DNA of 64,000 nt, taken from positions 4,863,622 through 4,927,621 of the forward strand of contig NC_052489.1 in assembly GCF_009730915.1 (NCBI RefSeq). The letters are read 5' to 3'. The notes under the pieces are model-generated. The model was given only the letters and a program-made list of their open reading frames with translations. It was not told the origin of the DNA and did not search any database. Made by a program: the position numbers and the translations under genes. Shown one piece after another: positions 22,473-33,257 of this stretch; position 1 is the stretch's first letter; each line of letters starts with the position of its first letter. This DNA comes from Dioscorea cayenensis subsp. rotundata (Eukaryota; Streptophyta; Magnoliopsida; Dioscoreales; Dioscoreaceae).

Positions 22473-22625
22473 TTAAGCGGAAATATAAGTTGTTAAACGG
22501 TAAACTCTCAATTTTTAAACAGTGATATCACTTGTTAAACAGAGACCTATATTATTAAATAGGGATGCCAATATTTAAACGGAGATGACAAAACTTAAAC
22601 TGTAAAAGCTCATTCTTTAAACGGA
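22473..22625 (-). repeat. 20-nt repeat array upstream in the Ulp1-type gene
   Basis: TTAAAC or a one-base variant starts at 22473, 22493, 22515, 22535, 22555, 22575, 22595 and 22617. The first exon with the conserved domain begins after a TCGCAG acceptor on the minus strand near 22430, so the array is likely a 5' intron. Confidence 0.88.
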
Positions 22626-23316
22626 GACCTCATTTGTACAACTGCAACCATATCAATTGAAAGGGGAAATGTACATTATAAACATTACACAAATCGCAAC
22701 AATCGAAAAACTATTTTGATCGTGTACACAGACGAAAATGTAAAACAAAACAAAACCCTAGCCAAGAAATCTCCCTGCAGACTAACAAAACCCCAACCGA
22801 TAAATCCCCCTGCAGGCTTCAATGTCTTCTAATAAAAACAAAATCACAAAACAAAACCGAAAAATATTTCTTTGTAACAGAATAGTTAACATAAAACCAT
22901 AATCAATATCTTAGATTGCAAACTGATAAAATGCCGAATACTTGCGCGGGACTTCTTCTTCGAGACACCAGTGGAAAGAGAAAAAGTTTGAATTTTTACT
23001 AAAGATGTGCCTGAAAAAATGGTGGAGACGCGAGTTGAGAGAAGACAAGCAAACGACTCAAATGGGTCGTAGCCCTAAGGAACCCCCCACCCACTTCCTC
23101 TCATACCGCAGAAATAGCTGCAGCCACGACTTCTCATGCAAGGGCATTTTCGTCCATAAAATTTAAAAATCACTCCATTAACCACCGTTACATACTTTGG
23201 GGGTTTCAAAATCATGGAGTGTAAAAGGAAGGGGGTTTTGTGGATTGCAAAATTAGGGGTTTTTTTGGTAATATGGTAAACTTAGGGGTTTTTTTGGTAA
23301 TTTTCACTATATCTTT

Positions 23317-23668
23317 TTACTAAAAAATAATTAAATTTTGCAACCATATTTTGCATGTTTCTACCAAATATACTAAAAAGGAATAAATATAAAAGTTATT
23401 AAATAATGAGAGAAAACAGAAATAATTAAAAAGTGGTCCACAATGTCCGGGGGTGTGTGCCTGGCTTTCATCCGACCGTACTAATGACTGTTTTTATGAG
23501 TTCTTATTTTGCATATACACCCCTTAAATTATTTGTTTTTTTCCATTTTGGTAGTTTCTATATTTACATTTTACCCCTTAAGGTGAGGAAGTTTTTTTAT
23601 GGGGTGTAAATATAAAATTCTATTCATGCTAATTGAAAATAATGCAAGTATGCTATATGGTGAATTGA
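23317..23668. other. AT-rich spacer between two transposons
   Basis: No gene or repeat structure is visible between the MULE and the foldback element. Confidence 0.6.
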
Positions 23669-23677
23669 CCATTTTAC

Positions 23678-24837
23678 GGCTTTTTTTTTTTTAAATAATG
23701 TAATTTTTTTATTTAATTACAAAAATAGGTTTTTTTTAAAATTATTTACAGAATTAGGTAAATGAGATCATTGATCCCGTTTTCAACTTTATACTTTTTT
23801 TTAAAATATTTGTCTTTTTTGAAAAACGGGATCATTGATCCCGTTTTCCATTTTTTATTATTTATTATTTTTTAAAATTTTTATATAAATTTTTATTTTA
23901 TCTTTTTAAATGTCTTTAATTATATATATATTTTTTAATTATTGATTTTTTTTTGCACTTTAACATCTCATTTCTTTTGTTATTATTTAAATAATTTATT
24001 TGTGTCTTTATATGAAATATATCCCAAAATATGGTTCATTTAAAGTGATTACCACTTTTACGGGATTTCACAGAAGCTGAAAGATATTGTTGGAGATTAG
24101 CATACCTAGCTACTTTATACAAGTTTATGTGCCGTGCATGTAACAAAGACATGAACCCTACTGTATCGTGTATTAAAATATACCTACTTCCCATTTTACC
24201 TAAACTTGTAAATAATTTAAAATATACCTATTTTTTTAATTAAATAAAAAATTACATTATTTTTTTAAAAAAAGAAAGCCACCTGCGAAATAACACATTT
24301 ATATGTTTGAAATTCTATACCATGACCATAATTGGAGTGATATCATTGATCCATTAATATTCTTCATGTCTTTGTTACATGCACGGCGCATAAACTTGTA
24401 TAAGGTAGCTAGGTATACTGATCCCCAAATATATCTTCCAGCTTTTGTGAAATCATGTAAAAGTGGCACTCACTTCAAATGAACCCTGTTTTGGGACATA
24501 TTTTGCATCAAGACACAAATAAATTATTTAAATAATAATAAAAAAGTGAGGGATTAAAGTGCATAATTAAAAAAATTGTAATTAAAGATATTTAAAAAGT
24601 TAAAATAAAATTTTATATAAAATTTAAAAATAATAATAAATAATAAAAAAATTGGACAACGGGATCAATGATCCCGTTTTCAGTACAAAATGCCTGAAAG
24701 CGGGATCATTGATCCCGTTTTCCAAAAAGACAAGAAAACGGGATCAATGATCCCGTTTTACCTAATTCCGTTAATATTTAAAAAAAACCTATTTTTGTAA
24801 TTAAATAAAAAGTGCATTATTTAAAAAAAAAAAAGCC
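23678..24837. mobile_element. Long foldback (MULE-like) element
   Basis: Perfect 9-bp direct repeats CCATTTTAC flank it (23669-23677 and 24838-24846). The element starts GGCTTTTTT and ends AAAAAAGCC. Its arms (about 23678-24165 and 24375-24837) are inverted copies of each other, with indels, around a loop of about 210 bases. Each arm carries palindromes of the form ACGGGATCATTGATCCCGT: near 23825 in the left arm (with a degenerate one near 23769), and near 24659, 24702 and 24736 in the right arm. No protein is encoded. The 9-bp duplication points to mobilisation by a Mutator transposase. Confidence 0.85.
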
Positions 24838-24846
24838 CCATTTTAC

Positions 24847-25060
24847 TCTTTATAAATATTTTTTTTTGGGAAGACAATTGCATTTTAATAGATTAACATG
24901 CTGTTAGAGATATAAATAAGGAGGACTAAAACCCTTAATTATAGATTAAGAGCTATACATATTCCAAAATTTATTTAATTTATTAATATGACAATTAAAC
25001 TAATCTCATCTCTCACAAAGTTTAATTTATTCCGACCATTGTAAATAACTTTTGAGAAAG
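24847..25060. other. AT-rich spacer
   Basis: Nothing recognisable is present. Confidence 0.5.
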
Positions 25061-25230
25061 GCGACAAAGACCGTAGCCGGGGACGCTGACGTGTGGGGAG
25101 CAAAAAGCTCAACGTCGACGACGCGTGCCTCACCTGCGTGAGGGCATGAGGGTTTGATCCCGGGTCCTCTCCGAAACGAACACCTTACGCAAGGGACCCC
25201 ATGCCAATTGACCCAAAGGCCGTTGGCATA
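25061..25230 (-). mobile_element. tRNA-derived SINE-like repeat
   Basis: Read on the minus strand it has an A-box-like TGGGTCAATTGG (near 25215-25203) and, about 45 bases on, a B-box-like GATCAAACC (25159-25151). It shares GTTCGTTTCGGAGAG and GCTCCCCACACGT with the sequence at 54284-54370. Internal RNA polymerase III boxes plus dispersed copies suggest a SINE. The family is not identified. Confidence 0.55.
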
Positions 25231-26324
25231 TAACTTTATTTTTAAACCCCCCTAAAAGTTATATATATATATATATATAAGGTTACGTAAAACATTTTAA
25301 AAATCTAAAAATGAATGTATAAAGAAACAATCCATCTTCCCAAAGCTCAGTTTTTCCCAATAAAATCAACCTTTTTGGAAAATCTACTTTTTTTTTTTAA
25401 AGATCAATGAGACACTAACTCTGTTAGTGCAATGAGGAAAAAAATAAAAATATCCTCTGCTACTCCGCACAATTACACATATTAAGTGTCCACTTCTATG
25501 AGCTGTCCATGTCCCAAATTACTTAACTCACATGCTAATTTAAATGTTAATTTTTAAATTTAACATTTTCAATTTATTTACCTATATTGTTTTCTATCAC
25601 TATTATCTTAAATGCACAAACTTCATAAATGATGAGAGAAATAGGTAAAAAGTGAAAGATAAACTAAATATTTAATTCTTACTATATTTACTCTTTTTAA
25701 AACAACAATAGATTGACATTTATAACAACTGAGATTGACATTTATAACATAATAGAAAAAATAAATATAAATCATTAATGTTGACATGAAAAAAAAAAAG
25801 TAAAATTGGAATTATCTAAGTAAATTGTCAGGGATTAAAAAGTAATTTTCTATCAAAATAATTAATGTTGTCAAAAATAACATCTGCTTAAGAATTCTCC
25901 TAACCATGCCAAAACTCTTCTTTTTATATTTCAACAACATGGAATCCCACTCAAAATCTTCAAACTAGCTCCATTTAAGTAATAAAAACTATATAATTTT
26001 TTATGCATATATACCCCTACAAAACCTCATATATCCAAGAGAAACTTCTTCATTATAAAAGATATTTTTAAAAAAAATTAAAAAAATAACAAAAATCAAT
26101 CTGGAGTCAATCTTTAAATTGATAAAAATAATTTTCATATATATATATATATATATATATATTCTTTTTCAAAGTTTTGACAACTTAAATCCAAAGGTCA
26201 TATCCTGAAATCCAACCGTTCAACATCAATACCTCATCAAATCAGAACCGTTAGATCAAAACAATCCTTTTTAAGAAATTGACTTAATTTTGCAATTCCA
26301 TTTCATCATCCTTCCTTTTCCACA

Positions 26325-26359
<35 letters not shown>

Positions 26360-26587
26360 GCGTATTCGCTTCGTTTTGGATTTTTTTTTTTTCGATTTTT
26401 CTCGGAATAAATCCATAATTTTTTGGTTTTCGATCTGGAAATAGAGGTTTAGATCTCGTTGGCGGGTCTAATTGGAGTTCTTGGTTGAAAGTCAGAGTTT
26501 TTGGGTGGATTTTGGGGGTGAAATCATGGTATTTGGCAGTAGATTTGACGAGGATGAGCATTGGTGATTTGGTGGTCGATTTGAGGG
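25231..26587 (+). promoter_or_regulatory. Upstream and 5' leader region of the formin gene
   Basis: The stretch is AT-rich with (TA)n runs near 25261 and 26139. A (CT)n tract at 26328-26357, about 230 bases before the ATG, is placed like the CT/GA-rich leaders bound by plant BPC proteins. No separate gene is seen. Confidence 0.45.
26328..26357 (+). repeat. (CT)n microsatellite in the formin leader
   Basis: This is an uninterrupted run of about 15 CT units. On the other strand it is (GA)n, the type of sequence recognised by plant GAGA-binding factors. Confidence 0.8.
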
Positions 26588-29500
26588 ATGATGGGTTTGA
26601 AGAGATGGGGGTTTGTTGTGTTTTGTTTGATTTTTGTTTCGGTTCTGATGCCGAGGGGCTTTAGAGGGAGGCAGCGGACGGGGGAGCTGTTGCTGGGCCT
26701 TGGGGTTTCTTCTCAGGAGGTAGATGAGGACACGGTAAGCGGAATTCCAGCTCTGTTGCTTCTATGGTTCAAATTTGTGGGCTTTGTGGTAGTTCTTGTT
26801 ACGAATAGCAAGGTTTTGGGTTGATGAATTCTATGGATCGATGGAGAGATTAGAATGTCGGGTTTTATCGATTGATTGTTTTAGCTGATGAAATGGTGCT
26901 TTTTTTTTTTTGTACTTCATTTTATTTTTGGTTACTATGTACGAATTTTGAATTTTTCTTCTTTCCTAGCTACAAGATCATGGGGGGAAAAAGGTCCTTT
27001 GATGAAAATTAGGACATTTAGTATGCATTCTACTATGATAAAATGTAGAAAAAGTTTGTCTTTTTCCATTGGTGCTGTGAACAATAGTTTTAACTAACAC
27101 TTTAAATCCTCTGAAATGATGCTACTTGTATTTTTTGATTATTTTGTAAAATACTGTCATTGCTTATAATTTTTTTTTTTTTGTGACAAATAGTCTATGT
27201 GGGAAGGTTATTACATTGATGCCCACTTGATCGAACCAGAGGTCTAGTGATGATAGTCAGAAGATACTTGTTTCCTGTAGTTTTACCTTTGTGGTAAACT
27301 AATAAACAATGAAATTTCAAAGTTCAAAAGTTTTATGGGATGCGGTAGAATATGGGCATGAATAAGGGAAACCTGAAATTTCCTACTCCTATAATTATGG
27401 TAGAAACATACATTATGTTTTACGGTTGCATGCCAAACTAGTCAAATAGACCTTATAATGTTTTTTCAGATAATTACCTGCACCCCGTGCACTCTCTGAG
27501 GAGGGAATAAAAGGTGCTTATGTAGATTAATCTCCAGATATAGTAAGACCATCTGTGGTCCACTGACTGCATGATGATTTAGCAGTCAATGCTTCAAAGT
27601 TTGGTTCAAGGTTTTGATGGTGTCCACTAATTCTACATACTTTGTCCTGGTTCTGTTGTTATGAGAAGAGGCATCTGAATAATGAGCGTGGAAGATAAAT
27701 TATCTCATGACTCATAACCATGACTTTTTACTACAGCAGGAAGATAATTTTGGATTTTTTTTCATATTTTGGCTGGATAGAGAAGAAACCAAGGATTTCT
27801 ACATCACACTATATGGAATATTAGTGCTCATTTGGCATTTTAAAGGCAAACATGCTTAATGCAACATTGTCGCATACATGGTTCCTTTGAATTGGGTCTG
27901 TATGGCCTTATTATTTGATGGGTTTATAGTTATTCAAAGGCAGCTGTCTTTTTGTTTGTCTGATATTGGATTGGAGTTGTATAATTGAAGTGAATATTTT
28001 ATTGCTAAACTTGCTTTCTTGCCCATCACAATAAATATAGAATGTAAAATTTTAAATATAGACTTGAAGCAAAAATGTATATAAATCCATGCAGGGGATT
28101 ATCATGCATATAAGTATTTAACTTATGAATATGCATATAACCATATAAAACCCATTCTTGAAACTAAAGAATCTGAAACCTCATAGTAGAGTTAGACATC
28201 AACTATGATGCCTATATATTCAACCCTAGGTGACTTGCTTTTGTTGTTTTTTTTTTTTTCCTTTTTTGGGTATGGTCATGCATGCTTTTGTCTTGTTTAT
28301 GTGTTTCTTCAGGCAATACGTGATATAAATTTTGACACCAGGACTCGTACTTTGATTCATTTCAGATGTAATTTCCTGTTGATTGCAAATTGGTCTTAGG
28401 GATGAAGATTATTATTTTATCACACACAAGCTCTTCAAAATTTTCACATTTGAGAACTTCTTTCCTCTACATGGAAACTGTGCCAACAATTGGGTTTTTG
28501 AAATGATGTCAACTCTTATGGCTTGAAGGAGTTGTAAACACATACTTATTGTGTTGTTCTTGTAGTTTTTTAGCAGAATGCTTACTTTGAGATTTCAACC
28601 AAGATTATTTAGTTTACTATGAAAATATTTCGACTCACTCCTCTGGCAATTCTCTCCCATGTTTATTGATCTTTCTGGCTATACTTCACAATTATCTTTT
28701 TGTTACTACCGGTAGCCACTTAAGCATGTCCATTGTTTTCTAAATGAACTGACAATTGTAGTATTCCGGAATTTGATAGACATTCTTAATTGTTTACTGC
28801 AAGTCATGATTATTGCTGCTATGCTTCCAATGTGCACATACTATGCCCAACTGGCCATTGCATAATAGGAAAGAGACCTGTTCCCGTGTGTTTACTCAAT
28901 GTTTTCTATCACTTGGTAATGAAAACAGCAAGTTTGAAATGATAAGTTTCAGATTATTTCGTGTTTGCTATTCTTCATATCTCGGTTTGATTATAGTTAT
29001 CACTTCTAAATGTGGCTTTATATATTTGGCGGCCCATATTTATCATAAACTATGCCATTTGGCAAACCAACAGTAATGCACCCATTCAGATATTAAATAT
29101 AAACTAATGGAGGGTTGCAAACCAGTATGTTGTTCTTTTTATCAATAATTTTCTTGATGACTCTTATGAATACAGGTGGGAAGGATGTGGAGAAATTGTG
29201 GGCTAGATCCTCTGAACATAAATAATGTCATGAAAGGTCAATACCTTTCTATCCTAAGGGACATTAATAGTGATTCTGCTGAAACCAATCTTAAACTAAG
29301 ATCTCTTATGAAAGTTGGTATGCAAGAGGCTGACACTTTTATCGAGTGTATGAGAAAGCAAGACCTCCAATTTCATGCATCTGAACAGGATGATAATTCA
29401 AGGAACATGTTTGTTGATTATCAGGAGTCAAGACATGGTTGGGATCCTGCTGCTAGAAGGCATCTGGCCAGTCAACCTTTCCAAGTCATGGCCCCTCATC

Positions 29501-32500
29501 CAGCGCTATCTCCATCTCCATCTCCATCATCTTTAGCTCCAGGCCCATCCCCAGATCTTGCCTCAGTTTCATCCCCAAGTCCTGCGGTCTACTCACCTAC
29601 CCCAGCACCAGCATTTGATATGCCATCAGAAAGGCCTCCAACTCATGATGATCGATCCCCTGCCCCAACTCCTCTAGGCAAATCAAATTCTCACAGTGAA
29701 AACCTAAATAGTGCTCCAGTTGCGCCACCTAATTCACAAAGCAATTCTAATAAAACAATCATCATTGCTGTGACCGTGACAGCAGTGGGGACATCAATTT
29801 TTACTGCACTTCTATTTTGTTGCTATATTAGATGTTGCAGAAAGGATTCTAGTTCAGGAGCTTCCCATAGAGATGACAGACCCCTTTTGGCTTTGAGCTT
29901 AAGTGATTTCTCAGGTATGACTATGGTCTTGTTTTTAACTGTGTAGAAGTAAAATCTTGCATCATGGTGTTTCTTTAATATATTGTTTCATCTCTTAGGT
30001 TCTTCTCAAAAGTCCTATGGTTTTGGTGGTTCAATAAATGGTAATAAATTGGGGCCTTTATCTTTCAAGACGAGCTCGAACCAAAGTGGTCGTATATTAT
30101 CCTTCAATGGTAGCTTGGGGGAAAACCCAGCGCCAGGAGTAGTCTTGGGTATTTCAGAGTCTGAACCTGGCCCTCCTAATGCCCTGATTGATTCTGCTGC
30201 ACCAAAACCACCACTACCTCCCCCCGCGCCTCCAGTCCAGAATGCTACTCCACCTCCTGTTCCTGCACCTCCAGTGCCCCCTCCGAAACCTGGGCCTCGG
30301 CCTCCTCCTCCACCAAAGAATGCCATTCCTCGTCCGCCACCTAAAAGTTCAATTCCTTCAAGAGCTAAGCGTCCCGCACCTCCTGGACCAAACCACTCTG
30401 GAGATGCTACTTCCAGTCAACAATCTTATGATGATGATGCCAGTGGCTCTAAGACGAAGTTGAAGCCATTCTTTTGGGAAAAGGTCCTTGCCAATCCTGA
30501 TGATTCTATGGTGTGGCATCAAATTAAAGCGGGTTCATTCCAGTAAGGCACTTCACACCATTTAATAATGTTATATAATGTTGTATACAATTCTTTATTT
30601 TTTTGATAATGGATGCACTGAAAAAGCATAAAATTGCAGGTTTAATGAGGAAATGATAGAATCACTCTTTGGTTATAATTCTGCTGATAAAAGCAAGAAT
30701 GGGGGCAATCAAGTGTTAAAAAAGATCAATCCTGCTCATCAATACATTCAGCTTCTTGAGCCCAAGAAGTCACAAAATTTGGCAATTTCACTCAAGGCAA
30801 TGGGTGTGAAGGTTGAAGAAGTTTCTGAGGCACTAATGGAAGGTAAGCTTTTATATGATTTTGTGCATTAAACGCTTCTCCCCCCATGAAAGTTAGGAAA
30901 GAAGTATGTTAGTATGCAATATCTTTGATTTTGTTGAGTTGAAAAGCGCTCTCTTCTATGTTATTTGAGCTTTGCTACCTGCTTCACTCATATTCAGTAT
31001 TTAATCATGTTTTTCCTAAAAAATCTCTCTCATGATGATTCATCCCCACTCTTGGAGTAGCATGGGTGGGTTGCCAGTTGGCTCTCTCTTTGTTTAATTA
31101 TTTTCTTTGTCCATCTTGCTATGAAAAGAATGGCATACATGATGCATTGCTTTAACTTGGTTTCCATTATCTTCTGTCAAGCAGGGAATGAACTTCCTTC
31201 AGAGCTACTTCAGATATTGTTAAGAATGGCACCCACTGATGATGAAGAATTCAAACTGAGGGTATATACTGGTGATGTTACCTTGCTTGGCCCTGCAGAA
31301 CAGTTCCTCAAGGTCTTGGTGGATATTCCATTTGCTTTTAAAAGGATGGATGCCTTATCATTCATGGCTTCTTTCTCAGAGGATACCTCGACCTTAAAGG
31401 ATGCTTTTGAAAGTTTAGAGGCAAGTCTCTATATCCAACATTTTGAATTTTTTTCTCATATGATATGCTGTCACACCTACAAAAATGGCAACAAGTTACC
31501 AAGAAGAAACCAAAACAATAAGATGTCGGTCCACCTTATTTGCTTAACAACAATATAAATCATGCTCCACCTTTTCTCTTTTCTTGAGAGAGAAGATGAT
31601 CTTTAGGGATAATATTATTCTTCATCAGTCTTTTTTTTTTCCGTTTTTATCATTCATATTGACTAAATTGTTTCAATTTTTTTTTTCTCTATTATAATTA
31701 ACAATGTAATATTTGATAAGTGTTATTGTGCAAAGGAGCTCAAGCTCTTCCCTTCATGGATATTTATTTTGCTTGTTAAACACTGGAGTAATGCAATGAT
31801 TAAAAAAGCAGTATCCAAAGAGCTGTAAGATAATTGATGCGTACTTGGATAAAAACTAAAGGAGCCATTACCATTGACCTTTCAATATGTTCAAGAATTA
31901 TGTAAAACAGTCAAATTGTAACTGATGTTCATTTTATAAATTTCATATTTTCCTACATATTTCAAACCCTATAGATTTCAATGAATATTAATCTAAGTTG
32001 TTGTTGTCCTTTAGCTTCTGAACCATCATGCAGTTCTCTAAAAGTCAAAATCAATCGTTTGTTGCTATTGTCTGATATAGACTTTGAACTTTTTGTTATC
32101 AACCAGGGACAAAAAGACACACACATATATCTGATATGAATGTTTAGCACTATCTGGTGTTTTAGGATTAGCTGATATCAATTTAATGGATGTCAAATCC
32201 ACTAAAAATTTCTTTCCCTCAAGTCAAGTATTAAATTTTAGCTTGCTTTTGCCTGGGGCAATGGACATGATGTTAAATTCAGCATGTGTCAGTTGTTATC
32301 TGTCTTATTATTCTCTTCTTTTCTGTGCGCACCTCAAAAGAATGCTTTGTTTTCTTATCTGTCTTACTATCTCTCATGAGAATAAATATAAATCTTCTGT
32401 TTCAGGTAGCGTGCAAAGAACTAAGAAGTAGCCGTTTGTTTCGCAAGTTGTTAGAAGCTGTTCTTAAAACTGGGAATCGTATGAATGTTGGCACCTTTCG

Positions 32501-33257
32501 TGGAGGGGCAGATGCATTCAAACTTGATACACTTTTGAAGTTGTCAGATGTTAAAGGCACAGATGGGAAGACGACACTATTGCACTTCGTTGTTCAAGAA
32601 ATTATTCGATCTGAAGGGGTCCGTGCTGCACGTATGGCTAGTGAGCAAGGGAGCATCTCTAGTTTGACCACTTCTAGCTTGGGTTCCTTTGATTTAACTG
32701 AAGATCCTCCCCAAGAAAATGGAGACTATTATCAAACCTTAGGCCTTAAGGTTGTTTCTGTTTTAAGCACTGAACTTGAGAATGTCAAAAAGGCAGCAAC
32801 TTTGGATTCTGATGTCTTGACAAGTACAGCGGCAAACCTTGGCCATAGATTGGTAAAGGCAAAGGAGTTCTTGAACACAGATATGAAGAGTTTGGAGGAG
32901 CAAAGCGGTTTTCATCGTTCTCTCAAGTCTTTTGTAGAACATGCTGAAACTGATATTGTGTTTTTACTGGAAGAAGAGAAGAGAATTAGATCATTGGTAA
33001 AAAGTACCACAGATTATTTTCATGGAAATGCTGGAAAGGATGAAGGCTTGCGACTGTTTGTTATTGTTCGAGATTTTCTTGGGATGGTAGATAAGGCGTG
33101 CAAAGAAGTGAAAGAGTCATCGAATAAGATACAGAAACAACCAAAAACCAAGGGAGATCCAGCAATAACATCTCTAAAAGACCACAGGCAGCGTCTTTTC
33201 CCAGCGATTAGGGATCGTCGAGTGGATAGTTCAAGTTCTTCTGATGAAGATTCATAG
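26588..33257 (+). CDS. Class I formin-like protein (actin nucleator), six exons
   Basis: Formins nucleate and elongate actin filaments; plant class I members span the plasma membrane. Exons by splice sites and frame are 26588-26734, 29176-29914, 29999-30542, 30640-30842, 31185-31420 and 32406-33257, giving 906 residues. Visible in order: a signal peptide (1 to about 25), a short extracellular part with VDEDT at the first exon junction, a Pro/Ser-rich region (about 154-210), a transmembrane segment (about 243-266) followed by Cys/Arg, a proline-rich FH1 region (about 365-426), and an FH2 domain (about 449-870) starting LKPFFWEKV and holding GNRMNVGTFRGGADAFKLD. Intron 5 uses a GC donor. The start is the upper of two adjacent ATGs. 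All frames join without a stop, so the gene appears intact. Which Arabidopsis FH is orthologous is not decided. Confidence 0.93.
31421..32405 (+). other. GC-AG intron of the formin gene
   Basis: Exon 5 ends TTTAGAG and is followed by GCAAGT; the next exon begins after TTTCAG at 32405. Joining here gives ESLE then VACKELR in phase 0, as the FH2 family needs. No GT donor nearby gives an open frame. AG|GCAAGT is the standard form of plant GC donors. Confidence 0.88.

Larger units (their letters stand above)
11541..23307. mobile_element. Mutator-like element (MULE) with transposase and Ulp1-type gene
   Basis: Perfect 9-bp target duplications TATATCTTT flank the element (11532-11540 and 23308-23316), the hallmark of Mutator insertion. 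Its ends are only weakly inverted: GGGAAAATTACTGTTTACC on the left and GTGAAAATTACC on the opposite strand at the right. Inside are a MuDR-type transposase gene (plus, about 14659-18932) and a Ulp1-protease-like gene (minus, about 19299-22448), tail to tail. A shorter, deleted version of the same unit lies first (11652-14395). Short inverted ends plus a Ulp1 gene fit the Kaonashi/VANDAL-like group of plant MULEs. Stops and a solo LTR make it non-autonomous today. Confidence 0.88.

Noticed and set aside
12185..22625. Regular 20-nt repeats as a CRISPR-like array
   Set aside because: Only a 6-7-base core is conserved, spacers are not unique units between identical repeats, and the context is a plant transposon intron.
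25061..25230. Functional tRNA gene
   Set aside because: It has A-box- and B-box-like sequences but no cloverleaf with an anticodon stem could be drawn; related copies elsewhere suggest a SINE.
26735..29175. Short frames in the first formin intron (for example near 26888 and 28813) as separate genes
   Set aside because: They lie inside a GT-AG intron whose removal joins the conserved formin N-terminus in frame, and they have no recognisable domain.
30015..30326. Glycine-rich minus-strand frame inside the formin
   Set aside because: It is the complement of the proline-rich FH1 exon and has no independent support.
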